DNA from: JAWKWH01 sp963669415 | GTDB lineage: Bacteria; Pseudomonadota; Alphaproteobacteria; Rhizobiales; Rhizobiaceae | NCBI GenBank assembly: GCA_963669415.2 | Contig: CAXXPS010000003.1 | Location: 806,001-870,000, forward strand | Direction of reading: 5' to 3' | Length of the DNA stretch: 64,000 bases | Shown here: positions 36,838-46,028 of the stretch, one piece after another | Numbering within the stretch: the first letter of the stretch is position 1 | How the letters are laid out: every line of letters begins with the position of its first letter | The notes under the pieces: generated by a model | Seen by the model: only the letters and a program-made list of their open reading frames with translations | What the model was told of the DNA's origin: nothing | Databases searched by the model: none | Position numbers and translations under genes: made by a program

Positions 36838-38010
36838 TCATAGCTGTCGCAGCCACCCGGTCAGCAATTCCTCAATCGCGTCGAATGCGCGGCTGTGCAG
36901 CGAACCAACGCCGATATTCTCGGCAGCAAAAAGTGCGGTTTCCTGGCTCAGCTTGTCGCCGATCCAGACCCGCAGATACCCGACTGGCATTCCCGCCTCG
37001 ACGGGGGCCATGACAGGCCCCTGGTAAACAATCCTTGCCTTCAGCCGGTCCCGGCTTGCGATGGGCACGAGGATCGAAATCGGGCTTTTGGCTTTCAGCA
37101 CCACCCTGGATTTGTCACCACCGAAGACTTTGGCCTCTCCCACTATCTCATCGGCTTCGTAAAGCGGAATGCGCTCAAACGCTTTCATGCCCCAATCAAG
37201 CGCTCTTCGGGCCTCCTGCGCGCGTTCTTTACGTGATTTCATGCCACCGAGCGCCATGAACAACCGCAATCCGTCACGTTCAGCCGACCCCGTTATCGCG
37301 AAACCTGATTCTTCCGTGAAACCGGTCTTCAGACCATCGGCTCCGATTCCCATCTTTAAAAGCGGATTGCGGTTGAATTGCCTGATTTTGTTCCAGGTAA
37401 ATTCCAATTCGCCGTAGTATTTGTAATATTCAGGGTATGTGCGCCAAATATGTTGCGATAGCAGCACCAATTCTCGAGCCGTAACAACCTGTCCTTCCGC
37501 AGGCAGGCCGGTAGAGTTTTTGAACACCGATTTCGTAAGCCCGAGTTCTCGCGCCCTCTCCGTCATGCGACGTGCAAATTTTTCTTCCGAGCCGTCCATG
37601 GCTTCGGCGATAATGATACAGCCGTCATTGGCCGACTGCACGATCACACCTCTGATCAAATCCTCAAGCGGGACTGACGAACCCAATTCGGCAAACATGG
37701 TCGATGTCCGCGACGGTGCACCGCCGGTTCGCCATGCATTTTCGCTGACAGGGAACGTGTCGGTTAGCGACAAATCACCTTTCTTGATGGCATCGAAGAC
37801 CACTTCCATGGTCATCAGTTTGGCGAGTGATGCCGGTGGAAAGGGTGCATCGGGATCTTTTGAATACAGTACCGTACCGGTGTGGGCGTCCATCATGAAG
37901 CCGCGTTGGGCCCTGGATTCAAACTCTTGAGCTGAGGACTGAAGGACAGAAATCAGCGCAAACACGACCGCGAAACAGGCAGAACCGATCGTACGCGCCC
38001 TTAATTTCAC
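36838..38010 (-). CDS. D-alanyl-D-alanine carboxypeptidase (class C low-molecular-weight PBP, DacF-like)
   Basis: A 390-residue periplasmic serine peptidase. It has a signal peptide (about 1-27, SSAQ cleavage region) and penicillin-binding motifs SLAK (Ser nucleophile), SAN and KTG (DGLKTGFTEESG). A C-terminal beta-rich PBP5_C domain follows. It trims the terminal D-Ala from peptidoglycan pentapeptides. It lies upstream of tmk and downstream of the rlpA-like gene, all minus strand. Confidence 0.94.
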   Translation of the reverse strand: MKLRARTIGSACFAVVFALISVLQSSAQEFESRAQRGFMMDAHTGTVLYSKDPDAPFPPASLAKLMTMEVVFDAIKKGDLSLTDTFPVSENAWRTGGAPSRTSTMFAELGSSVPLEDLIRGVIVQSANDGCIIIAEAMDGSEEKFARRMTERARELGLTKSVFKNSTGLPAEGQVVTARELVLLSQHIWRTYPEYYKYYGELEFTWNKIRQFNRNPLLKMGIGADGLKTGFTEESGFAITGSAERDGLRLFMALGGMKSRKERAQEARRALDWGMKAFERIPLYEADEIVGEAKVFGGDKSRVVLKAKSPISILVPIASRDRLKARIVYQGPVMAPVEAGMPVGYLRVWIGDKLSQETALFAAENIGVGSLHSRAFDAIEELLTGWLRQL

Positions 38011-38158
38011 ACAATGCCTCCTGCCAATTGCCGGATATTCAGTTTATTATGAACTGATTAAATAGCAAAAACAGCAGCTTGATGACAGCGCGTCAAACAA
38101 GACAATTTTGAATAGAGATCAATTTCCGGTGAAATGCGGTTTCCGGTAGCAGGCCAGT

Positions 38159-39346
38159 TCAATCCTGTCTCAGGATCATCGCGTCAGGAGCTCCAGAGCT
38201 CCACGCCATACGCAATATCTCGTTCACAGGCTTGCCGTGGTCCGGCTGCAACGTAAGGGCCAAAACCGTGTTCCCGGCTTGTTGGTAGTTTTGAAGCTCT
38301 GTTCTGCCGAATTTTGACAACGTTTTTTGGAGTTTGTCCGCTTGGTTGGGATCGGCAAACGTCCCGACATAGATTGTTTCACCGGTCGAATTTCCGGATT
38401 GCTGTTTCCACGACTTGATGATGTCAGCCGACGTCATTCCGTTTGTGGCAAACCGGTTGAGTGCATGCTCTGCATCAGATAGCCGGTTGTTGGCCGAATA
38501 TGCAAGGATTCGGGTGTCGGATCCCAACCTTGCAACCAGTCCTGTTCCAGGGCGGTCAGGCAGAATTGGTCCTGCTTCGGGCAATCCATCTCGAACAAAT
38601 CTTGGACGACGCCTGTCGCCGCGCTCAGGTGTCGTTCCGTCGAGCGCAATCATTACGCCGGATGGCAGTCCGTCTGACGGGCTGGAAGCACCATTGCGGC
38701 GGTACGAGGCAAGCAAGTAGGAATCATCCTGTCCATGCAATGGTGCACGTCCGATGTAGTCGACCTTAACTTTTGCAATGCCGGAATGGGTATAGTCGAG
38801 CATTTCGGCCGCACGTTTCGACAAATCAATAATGCGCCCGCGGGCAAACGGTCCGCGGTCATTGATCCTGACGATAACCGAACTGCCGTTTGTCAGGTTG
38901 GTCACGCGCGCATAACTGGGTAGCGGGAGCGTCGGGTGCGCTGCCGTCAGATGCGTCATGTCGTAGATTTCGCCATTGGCAGTCAGGCGGCCGTGAAATG
39001 CGGCACCATACCAGGAAGCCTTGCCAACCTTTGAATAGGAGCGCACTGCCTTCGGATAGTACCACTTGCCCTTGACTTTGTAGGGTTTTCCGACCTGATC
39101 GCGGCCACCGCCGCGTTTTATCCCGCTGCGCTTGATCGATACTCTAGGGCTGGCCTTGACGCCGTATTCTTTCTCGGAAAAGTACTCTTTGGATTTCTGT
39201 CCGGGTAAATTGACCTTGGGTTGCGGCGAGGCGCAGGCCGCGATCATTGCTCCTACGGCAGCCAGACAGGACGCACGTATCAACCAAGTCAACTCAGACC
39301 TTTTGGCCAGCTTTACCAATTCTGTCCCCACAACATTCCGGCTCAA
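38159..39346 (-). CDS. rlpA: RlpA-like lipoprotein with C-terminal SPOR domain
   Basis: A 395-residue septal-ring protein. The signal segment ends in a lipobox-like MIAACAS (about residues 35-40). A double-psi beta-barrel (about 100-190: GKASWYGAAFHGRLTANGE, VRINDRGPFARGRIIDLS) follows, then a linker and a C-terminal SPOR domain (about 320-395) that binds denuded septal glycan. RlpA proteins are lytic transglycosylases in some species. The first in-frame start is TTG at 39346; another TTG at 39319 or a GTG at 39331 is possible. Confidence 0.9.
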   Translation of the reverse strand: MSRNVVGTELVKLAKRSELTWLIRASCLAAVGAMIAACASPQPKVNLPGQKSKEYFSEKEYGVKASPRVSIKRSGIKRGGGRDQVGKPYKVKGKWYYPKAVRSYSKVGKASWYGAAFHGRLTANGEIYDMTHLTAAHPTLPLPSYARVTNLTNGSSVIVRINDRGPFARGRIIDLSKRAAEMLDYTHSGIAKVKVDYIGRAPLHGQDDSYLLASYRRNGASSPSDGLPSGVMIALDGTTPERGDRRRPRFVRDGLPEAGPILPDRPGTGLVARLGSDTRILAYSANNRLSDAEHALNRFATNGMTSADIIKSWKQQSGNSTGETIYVGTFADPNQADKLQKTLSKFGRTELQNYQQAGNTVLALTLQPDHGKPVNEILRMAWSSGAPDAMILRQD

Positions 39347-39472
39347 ACAAGAATGTTTTTACCGAGCGTCATTTAACCGGGCCTATAGCGCACTTTCGGG
39401 TTTTGTTTCCACCCCCGGCAGCCTGGATTGCCAATATATCCTGAAACTCTTTAGCGCAGGCTTAACAAGCTG

Positions 39473-39488
39473 TGCCCGCAGGCGGGCA
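39473..39488. repeat. Short hairpin between rlpA-like gene and tRNA-Ser
   Basis: TGCCCGC (39473-39479) pairs with GCGGGCA (39482-39488), with a two-base centre that would open to a tetraloop. ATTTTAC follows. It might terminate rightward transcription ahead of the tRNA. The evidence is structural only. Confidence 0.3.
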
Positions 39489-39560
39489 ATTTTACGGCGG
39501 TATTGTGGCAACGTATCTCAGTCCCCAATTTCCTATTTTACCCGGATTGCTGCTACCCGC

Positions 39561-39590
39561 TTGAAAAATATTGCGACTTCGCCCATAGAA
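39561..39590 (+). promoter_or_regulatory. Candidate promoter of tRNA-Ser
   Basis: TTGAAA (39561-39566) lies 17 bp before CATAGA (39584-39589), and the tRNA begins about 10 bp later. The -35 is good and the -10 is weak. Position relative to the tRNA 5' end is the main support. Confidence 0.4.
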
Positions 39591-39599
39591 GCGCGGCTT

Positions 39600-39689
39600 G
39601 GAGGGATGGCCGAGTGGTTGAAGGCACCGGTCTTGAAAACCGGCAGGCGGGAGACCGTCTCGTGGGTTCGAATCCCACTCCCTCCGCCA
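39600..39689 (+). tRNA. tRNA-Ser(UGA)
   Basis: A 90-base class II tRNA. The acceptor stem GGAGGGA/TCCCTCC pairs, the anticodon stem CCGGT/ACCGG encloses the loop CTTGAAA (anticodon TGA), there is a long variable arm typical of serine tRNAs, a T-arm with GGTTCGAATCC, and CCA encoded in the DNA. Its 3' end is the attachment site of the island that follows. Confidence 0.97.
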
Positions 39690-39690
39690 T
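39675..39690. repeat. attL: 16-bp core repeat within the tRNA-Ser 3' end
   Basis: CCACTCCCTCCGCCAT at 39675-39690 is repeated exactly at 52739-52754. It covers the 3' acceptor strand, the CCA and one further base. Integration there restores a complete tRNA on the left side. Confidence 0.88.
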
Positions 39691-39977
39691 ATCTTATTGA
39701 TATTATTCCAATAAATGGACTGATATTTCGTATACGTACAATATAAAGTACAACAATATAGTGTGAAATGCTGCCTCATATTTAATACGCTGGCACGTAC
39801 TTGCCTGGGCAATCAAACGGTCCGCCTTTGATATTGCTGCTCTAGTGCCTGCCCAGCGATGGCGCGGAAACCCCCCGTCCAATGGTTTGCCGGAAGGCTC
39901 GTTTAGCCGGTGAGACTGAGGCTGTCGTTGATATCCAGTGTAAGCTGGCGGTGCAAAACCCATTCGTACCAAGAGCG
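39691..39977. other. Left island arm, A+T-rich, no gene
   Basis: Follows attL. The first ~100 bp are A+T-rich with GTACAATAT at 39736-39744, also present near the right end at 52614-52622 in the same orientation; these may be integrase arm sites. A hairpin CCATTCG/CGAATGG lies near 39960-39982, beside the IS end. I see no convincing gene. Confidence 0.4.
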
Positions 39978-41533
39978 AATGGCCGCTTTGAGCCGATTTT
40001 GATGAAAAAGTCGCCTCATTGAGGGCATTTTGACCTGATTCAGTTTCTCAAGTGATTTGGGAGACAGAAGCCGATGATGGGATCACGCAAGGAGTGTCAG
40101 GCGGCGCTATTTTACGAATTCAGTCTTGAGGATCATGTCCCAGCCGATCACCTGTTGCGGTCAGTGGATCGATTTGTCGACCTGACCGGCATCCGAGCAC
40201 ATCTTCGACCGTTCTATAGCGACATCGGCCGTCCGTCGGTTGACCCGGAACTGATGATCCGAATGCTTCTGATCGGCTATATCATGGGTATCCGGTCGGA
40301 ACGGCGGTTGTGTGTGGAAGTTCATCTGAACCTGGCCTATCGCTGGTTCTGTCGTCTGGACCTGGGCGATCCCGTTCCCGATCAGTCGACCTTCTCCAAG
40401 AACCGCCACGGACGCTTTCGGGAAAGCGATTTGTTCCGGCAGCTGTTTGAGAGTGTCGTTGGCCGCTGCATCGAGGAAGGCCTGGTCGGTGGCGATGTGT
40501 TTGCCGCCGATGCAAGCATCATCCGGGCGGATGCCAACAAGCAGAACTCAACCCCGAAGGACCAATGGGACCCGACCGCACTCGATCCAGATGCTGTTCC
40601 ACGGGCGGTGAAGGAATATCTGGACGTGTTGGATGAAGCGGCCTTTGGTGCCGCCAGCGAAGTCAAACCGAAGTTCACATCGCACAGCGACCCAGCTTCT
40701 CAATGGACGGGTGCACTCAAAGGTCCGGCGTTCTTTGCTTACGCAGACAATTATCTTATCGACACGGACAATGCGATTATTGTGGATGTTGAGGCCAGTC
40801 GGGCCATCCGGCAGGCGGAAGTCGGCGCAACGCGCACGATGATCCAGAGAACGCGGGACAGGTTTGGTCTCTACCCGGAGATACTCGCGGCCGATCAGGC
40901 CTACGGGTCAGCAGAGAACCTCAACTGGCTTCTGGAAGAGGAAGGTATCCTGCCGCACATTCCTGTCTTCGATAAGTCGAAGCGTATGGATGGTTCCTTT
41001 CCGAATACGGCATTCGTCTTCAATCATGAGGCCGACGAGTATGCGTGTCCCGGTGGCAACCGGCTGAAGAAGTACTGGCGCAAGATGACCAAACCTCGAT
41101 CAGGGATCAGCAGGGATGGCTTCATCCGCTACTACGCCCGCAAGGAGGATTGTTCATCTTGTGCTCTCAAAGCCAAATGCACACCCAATCAACCGGCCCG
41201 TAAAATCGCCCGTCACATCTATGAAGGTGCACGTGATCTCGCCCGCGAGATCGCCACAACCGACGCTTACGTCGACACCCAGCGACGGCGGAAGAAGGTT
41301 GAAATGCTGTTCGCCCATCTCAAACGCATTCTCAAACTCGACCGATTGCGTCTTCGAGGACCAAACGGAGCCAAAGACGAGTTCCACCTCGCAGCAACAG
41401 CCCAAAACCTCCGCAAGCTTGCAAAACTAATCCCGCAACCAGCATGAAAACCGAGTGGGACACCATTCATTCGCATTCAAGCGGCGACTGAAACAAAGCC
41501 TTTTTCATCAAAATCAGCCCAAAGCGGACCATT
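39978..41533 (+). mobile_element. IS1182-family insertion sequence
   Basis: Imperfect terminal inverted repeats of about 33 bp bracket the transposase. The left end reads from 39978 through CCGCTTTGAGCCGATTTTG to 40010. The right end (41533-41500, minus strand) reads the same way, with CCGCTTTGGGCTGATTTTG and one extra base near the tip. I could not identify a clean target-site duplication, so the exact tips are uncertain by a few bases. Confidence 0.75.
40074..41447 (+). CDS. IS1182-family transposase
   Basis: A 457-residue DDE transposase. The N-terminal half shows DHLLRSVDRFVDL, PELMIRMLLIGYIMGIRSER and DPVPDQSTFSKNRHGRF. The DDE residues lie in DVFAADASII, EILAADQAYG and the C-terminal VEMLFAHLKRILKLDRLRLRG. 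This arrangement, with a Cys-rich CSSCALKAKC insertion, matches the IS1182 group. The gene is full length, so the copy may still be active. It is the only recognisable transposase in the window. Confidence 0.93.
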   Translation: MMGSRKECQAALFYEFSLEDHVPADHLLRSVDRFVDLTGIRAHLRPFYSDIGRPSVDPELMIRMLLIGYIMGIRSERRLCVEVHLNLAYRWFCRLDLGDPVPDQSTFSKNRHGRFRESDLFRQLFESVVGRCIEEGLVGGDVFAADASIIRADANKQNSTPKDQWDPTALDPDAVPRAVKEYLDVLDEAAFGAASEVKPKFTSHSDPASQWTGALKGPAFFAYADNYLIDTDNAIIVDVEASRAIRQAEVGATRTMIQRTRDRFGLYPEILAADQAYGSAENLNWLLEEEGILPHIPVFDKSKRMDGSFPNTAFVFNHEADEYACPGGNRLKKYWRKMTKPRSGISRDGFIRYYARKEDCSSCALKAKCTPNQPARKIARHIYEGARDLAREIATTDAYVDTQRRRKKVEMLFAHLKRILKLDRLRLRGPNGAKDEFHLAATAQNLRKLAKLIPQPA

Positions 41534-41826
41534 TTCGAGTTTCTCCAGGCTCGTGCAAAAGCCAAAAAGCGGACATAATCCACACACACCCGTCATCGAG
41601 CGAGTGTGAGACATGGTGGAAAATTTCCCCTTGATCACAGCTAAAGATTGAAGAACCGGTACCTAGTAGAAATACAGATTTCTAGCGATCTTGAAATTTG
41701 CTCAAATAACCGGGATTCGTAGTTAGCTCAGCCATTCGCGAAGTTTGGTAAAGTGGGAGGAGTTTCCAAATAAGCTCCACATTCTGTCGTGCATACCAAT
41801 TTTCCGGCATCGAAAAGCGAGCCGCG
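41534..41826. other. Non-coding stretch between IS and surface-protein gene
   Basis: No open frame with credible start and composition. It presumably holds the promoter of the 786-residue protein gene; I cannot point to clear -35/-10 boxes. Confidence 0.3.
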
Positions 41827-44187
41827 ATGAATTACCATGTGGTGCTAATGTATCTATCGAACGGCATGCATCGGATTGACCACGAATGGCTCAGGGTGAA
41901 ACGAATCGCCGTCCGCCTGATGTTCGTGACCGGACTATTGGCCTTGGCTTGCATCAATGCACACGCTGCCACTGTAAATGCGAACCAGACAAGCGATGTC
42001 GTCAACGGCGATACTTCTTCGGTGGCGAACCTGATTGCCAGCGATGGTGGTGACGGCATTTCGCTTCGTGAAGCGATCATTGCTACGAACAACACATTCG
42101 GCGCTGACACCATCATTCTGAGCTTCGGTAACTACAATCTGTCGATTGCCGGGACGGGGGAAGATTTGTCTGTAACCGGTGATCTCGACATCACCGACGC
42201 CCTGACTATCACCGGCGCATCGATTAGCGCGACGATCATCGATGGAAACTTGCTGGACCGGGTTTTCGAGATCAGGGATTTCATTTCGGTGTCGATGTCG
42301 GATCTTACCATCCGTCGCGGGTCGTTTGACGACAAAGGCGGGGGCATTCTGAATGAAGGCTACCTGTCGCTCACTGATGTGAATGTTCTGAACAACGACG
42401 CCAAGCATGGTGGCGGCATCTACAGTCTGAAAGACAGTTCCCTGACGATCACCGGTGGCAGCATCGGAAATAATACCGCCGATGAAGACGGTGGAGGAAT
42501 ACACGTCAAGGACTCTTCGATCGGAGCCATCATCACTAATGTTACGATCAGATCCAACAGTGCGACAAATGGCGGCGGCGGGATGTTCATCGAAGCCTCC
42601 GCGCTGACCATCACCGGCACCACATTCAACGGAAACTCGGCTGAGGAAGGTGGCGGTCTTTACAACAAGAAGGGCTCCACGCAAACGCTGACCAACAACA
42701 CGCTGAGCGGCAATTCCGCTACCAGCTTGGGTGGTAGTATCTTTGCCGAGGGCGGCAACCTCAGTTTGACCAACATCACGATCACCAACAATAGCGCTCC
42801 CCAAGGCAGCGGTCTTCACGTTAAGAGTGGATCTCCAGCACTCCTGAACGTGATTGTTGCCGGCAACACGGGCTCAGCTGAGGTTGACGGTAATGTGAGT
42901 TCTCTTGGAACCAATTTGATTGGCAATTCTTCCGGGAGTGGTGGCTGGATTGGTTCCGACATACTTAACGTCCTACCGTTGCTTGGCAGCCTGACAAACA
43001 ATGGCGGTCCGACCCGGACCCACGCACTACTGCTTGGTAGCCGCGGAATTGACGAGGGCAACAACTCAGGTGCACCCGCATTCGATCAGCGGGGTGTGTT
43101 ACGAGATGCAACGGTTGATATTGGCGCTTATGAGTTTGATACACCACCAGTTCCTGAAATGGATGTATCGGGTCTGGGCGTATCAATAGCTGACGGTGAC
43201 GCGACGCCGTCGACAACCGACGACACCGACTTCGGCTCGCACGATATTTCCACCGGCTCCAACGCCAACACCTTTACCGTCACCAATACTGGCTCTGCCG
43301 TGCTGAACCTCACCGGCACGCCTCGGGTCACCATTGGCGGGGCTCATGGCGCCGACTTCACGCTGACGGTGGATGCGGCAACAACGGTGGCATCCGGTGG
43401 TGGTACTACCACCTTTACCATCACCTTTGATCCAAGTGCCGTCGGATTGCGCACCGCCACGGTGTCGATCGCCAATGATGATGCCGACGAGAACCCCTAC
43501 AACTTCTCCATCCAGGGAACCGGCACCATTCCGGAGATGGATGTTACAAAATCGCCGGACGTGGCCAGCGTCAACAATGCGGGTGACGTCATTACCTACA
43601 CGATCACTCTCACAAATACGGGTGTCGTAACCATCACCAGTATACTGGTTTCCGATCCGCTGTTGTCGAGTATCTCGTGTGTCCCAGGCTCTGGCCCCAA
43701 TCCGAACGATTTGGCTCCCGCGGCAGTGGCGACCTGCACCGGAACCTACGCAGCCACTCAAGCCGATTTCGATACGAATGGCGGTGGCGATGGTGATATC
43801 GATAACACGGTGACCGTCACGGCTGATGACGGCCTCAATGAAACCGACAATGCCGCGGTCATCTTGAATATTGCGCCCACTCTGGCCGTTGGCAAAACCG
43901 CCGATGACACCACTGACGTCGTGGTTGGCCAGGTGATCACCTACACTTATGTCGTTAGCAATACCGGAAACCAGACAATAACCAATGTACTGCTCAGCGA
44001 ACTCCATGGCGGCTCTGGTCCACCGCCAGTGCCGTCCAATGAAACACTGACCACCGACAATCCACCACTTGGTGATTCAACGGATGCAGTAATAGACGGG
44101 GTTTGGGACACGATCGCACCGGGAGATATCGTGACATTTACCGGCACCTATACAGTCACCCAAAGTGACGTGGATCTGCTTCAATGA
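41827..44187 (+). CDS. Large exported protein with CSLREA-type, beta-helix, choice-of-anchor and DUF11/DUF7507-like domains
   Basis: A 786-residue secreted protein, cargo of the island. Signal peptide after a basic stretch (about residues 25-49, ending INAHA). Next comes a CSLREA-like segment (GDGISLREAIIATNN, about 70-85), a right-handed parallel beta-helix of NNTA/NSAT-type turns (about 95-350), a choice-of-anchor Q-like end (NNGGPTRTHALLLGSRGIDEG, about 395-435), a choice-of-anchor D-like immunoglobulin domain (about 450-560), and two DUF11/DUF7507-type repeats (about 565-786). It stops in the middle of the last repeat type without a membrane anchor or autotransporter barrel, so the 3' end may be lost. 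The start is uncertain; ATG at 41827 is the first available. Confidence 0.75.
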   Translation: MNYHVVLMYLSNGMHRIDHEWLRVKRIAVRLMFVTGLLALACINAHAATVNANQTSDVVNGDTSSVANLIASDGGDGISLREAIIATNNTFGADTIILSFGNYNLSIAGTGEDLSVTGDLDITDALTITGASISATIIDGNLLDRVFEIRDFISVSMSDLTIRRGSFDDKGGGILNEGYLSLTDVNVLNNDAKHGGGIYSLKDSSLTITGGSIGNNTADEDGGGIHVKDSSIGAIITNVTIRSNSATNGGGGMFIEASALTITGTTFNGNSAEEGGGLYNKKGSTQTLTNNTLSGNSATSLGGSIFAEGGNLSLTNITITNNSAPQGSGLHVKSGSPALLNVIVAGNTGSAEVDGNVSSLGTNLIGNSSGSGGWIGSDILNVLPLLGSLTNNGGPTRTHALLLGSRGIDEGNNSGAPAFDQRGVLRDATVDIGAYEFDTPPVPEMDVSGLGVSIADGDATPSTTDDTDFGSHDISTGSNANTFTVTNTGSAVLNLTGTPRVTIGGAHGADFTLTVDAATTVASGGGTTTFTITFDPSAVGLRTATVSIANDDADENPYNFSIQGTGTIPEMDVTKSPDVASVNNAGDVITYTITLTNTGVVTITSILVSDPLLSSISCVPGSGPNPNDLAPAAVATCTGTYAATQADFDTNGGGDGDIDNTVTVTADDGLNETDNAAVILNIAPTLAVGKTADDTTDVVVGQVITYTYVVSNTGNQTITNVLLSELHGGSGPPPVPSNETLTTDNPPLGDSTDAVIDGVWDTIAPGDIVTFTGTYTVTQSDVDLLQ

Positions 44188-44291
44188 TTACGGCAATTGG
44201 GCACCAACGCAGAAAAAACTCGCGGCAGAAATACGCGCGAACGGAATGTATACCGGCCGACAGCACGCAGCGCAGCTCGGAGATATCTCCC

Positions 44292-44660
44292 ATGCATAAC
44301 TCTGCGTACAATCGATGGAAGCTGATTATCTGCGCAGTCTCGATCGCTTTCACGCTCATGAGTTTACCCGCTAGTGCTGATTGGATTCGAACGCGAGCGG
44401 AGGCTAATGAAGCCGGCAGCCGAATCCGCGTGCAGATTTGGCTATCCGCAACTATCGGACAGGTGATAATCGAGGACCGCTATCTTGGTGGATACAACGT
44501 TCCTAGCAGTACCGGACTAAAGGCGACCGTGAGTGTAGGCGCAGCCACTGTTGACCTAGTTATCGAAGCCAATGACGCAGAGGTCGAGGCGCTCGTTAAA
44601 GTCCATGTTGATGGGCATAATGATCAGACAGAGATCATCAAAGCTGCCATCAACGAATAA
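44292..44660 (+). CDS. Small exported protein of unknown function
   Basis: A 122-residue product from the ATG at 44292, which follows GGAG at 44280-44283; the frame is open further upstream to 44184 but lacks that signal. A signal peptide (about 8-30, ending LPASA-D) is followed by an 85-residue beta-rich domain with many valines and no cysteine. I do not recognise a family. It starts about 100 bp after the surface-protein stop and could be its downstream partner. Confidence 0.6.
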   Translation: MHNSAYNRWKLIICAVSIAFTLMSLPASADWIRTRAEANEAGSRIRVQIWLSATIGQVIIEDRYLGGYNVPSSTGLKATVSVGAATVDLVIEANDAEVEALVKVHVDGHNDQTEIIKAAINE

Positions 44661-44902
44661 TCACCCGGAGTTGTTGAACGAGAGTCTCACCGGTGTTCGA
44701 CTGTCGTTCTCACGAAGCTCATCACAATTGTCGGACTATGTCCGCTTTCGGCAAGATCCAGCGACTGGACTAACGGCAGCAATGTCCGCATAGCTGACCT
44801 TCGCGGTGCTATCAGCGAAATGACCACGCGGAACCAAAATTCTAAACTTGCGACCTGCACAGGAAGATAGTTGAATCACTCTCTTGTCGCTGGAGCGCTA
44901 CC
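44661..44902. other. Gap without recognisable gene
   Basis: Frames are short and interrupted. TGTCCGC occurs twice (near 44738 and 44783), but I draw nothing from it. Confidence 0.3.
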
Positions 44903-44956
44903 ATTAGCAAAGTAGTAAAATTCAAGAAAAAGAAACAAAACCGAAAACGAACGCCG

Positions 44957-45415
44957 GTGGTTTTTGTGGTTTTGACCGGCATTGCATTGGGAATAATTGG
45001 CGGGATGGGCGCCCCTGACGGTGCAGTGGATTTTGTGGTGCAAAGGATATCCGATTTTTCGGGAAGCCCGACTTGTTCGACGCTCACCGTAACCGACGGA
45101 GATACAATCAAGTGCGACGGCCAGCGAATGAGGCTTCTGGGTGACGGCGCACCACATGTCAAAGGTTTTGATACTCCAGAAATCGGACGCGCTAAATGCA
45201 ACTCAGAAAGAGTTCGAGGACTAGCGGCTAAGAAACGCCTCGAAGAATTATTAGCCACTCGTGAATATCAGATTGAAGATTCTGGAGAGGTTGACCGATT
45301 TGACCGCCCTCTAATTTGGATACGGTTCTCGAATAGCAAAACGGCTGGTGAGATTTTGATGCGGGAAGGCCATGCGGTAGAGTGGACGCCAGACTACGAA
45401 CCCGGTTGGTGTTGA
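44957..45415 (+). CDS. Staphylococcal-nuclease-like (TNase/SNase) protein with N-terminal membrane segment
   Basis: About 152 residues from GTG at 44957. A hydrophobic N-terminus (FVVLTGIALGIIGGM) is followed by an OB-fold nuclease: VTDGDTIKCDGQRMRLLG and FDTPEIG supply the Ca-binding Asp pair, Glu and first catalytic Arg, and DRFDRPLIWI the second. It is probably anchored in the inner membrane or exported, degrading DNA or RNA. Upstream in frame, a lysine-rich stretch continues to ATT at 44903, itself preceded by GGAG. A basic N-terminus before the helix would be normal, so the true start may be that rare codon. Confidence 0.8.
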   Translation: MVFVVLTGIALGIIGGMGAPDGAVDFVVQRISDFSGSPTCSTLTVTDGDTIKCDGQRMRLLGDGAPHVKGFDTPEIGRAKCNSERVRGLAAKKRLEELLATREYQIEDSGEVDRFDRPLIWIRFSNSKTAGEILMREGHAVEWTPDYEPGWC

Positions 45416-45469
45416 TTGTTGCCCCTAGCGCCGCGTTTGGTCGGGCTGAGGACTGGATGAAGCGATATT

Positions 45470-45901
45470 ATGAGCCGCACCATTTCGACTATTGCAGTCA
45501 TGACCATTTTGGGCACTCCCGTTTTCGCACAAGAGAACCTTTGTATAAAACACGCCAAAGCCGCCACCATCGTCGCAGATTTTCAGACCGCGTCTCTTCT
45601 ATGTCCGAAATGGAAAGTTGTTGTCCGCGCGGATTATTTCCATTTGCTGATAGATTACGGCGTTTTGGGCGCTGGAAGTTTTGTTAAGGTGGAAGAGGAT
45701 AAAGCGGGCACTGGCTACGTAAAATTGACGAAACAGTGTCAACAGGAGTTACTCGAAGTCGAATTCAAAAGTATCGAAAAAGCTCGACGTGCTGGCTTGG
45801 AAAATTTTTGTATTCAAATGTCGAGATATCTCGTTAATCCTGACTATCGTTTTGATTTGGAACGGAATGGATTTTTCCCCGGTCCGGGCTTCCAAGACTA
45901 A
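45470..45901 (+). CDS. Exported protein with four or more cysteines, unknown function
   Basis: A 143-residue product. The signal peptide (residues 1-20, TPVFA-Q cleavage) is followed by an alpha-rich domain with cysteines at about 25, 45, 89 and 113 that could form two disulfides in the periplasm. No family recognised. Its start lies 54 bp downstream of the nuclease gene in the same direction, so they may be co-transcribed. Base composition is more A+T-rich than the chromosomal flanks. Confidence 0.6.
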   Translation: MSRTISTIAVMTILGTPVFAQENLCIKHAKAATIVADFQTASLLCPKWKVVVRADYFHLLIDYGVLGAGSFVKVEEDKAGTGYVKLTKQCQQELLEVEFKSIEKARRAGLENFCIQMSRYLVNPDYRFDLERNGFFPGPGFQD

Positions 45902-46002
45902 GAGTTGACGGTGAGAATGCGCAGACCTGCTGCTGTTCCGCTGCTTAAAGCGGCTTTCCCTATTGCCCGTATATCTGAGCCACCTTTGACGAATTCTCTG
46001 CG

Positions 46003-46028
46003 GTACGCCTGCTGCCAGACAGGCGTAC
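46003..46028 (-). terminator. Hairpin at the end of the minus-strand island operon
   Basis: GTACGCCTG (46003-46011) and CAGGCGTAC (46020-46028) form a perfect 9-bp stem with an 8-nt loop, starting at the stop codon of the last operon gene. There is no T tract on the minus side, so it is a terminator-like hairpin rather than a classical one. It separates the convergent cargo and core halves of the island. Confidence 0.5.

Noticed and set aside
39703..39972. Minus-strand frame between tRNA-Ser and the IS
   Set aside because: It has no domain, overlaps the A+T-rich arm and a hairpin, and ends at the attachment site; most likely non-coding.
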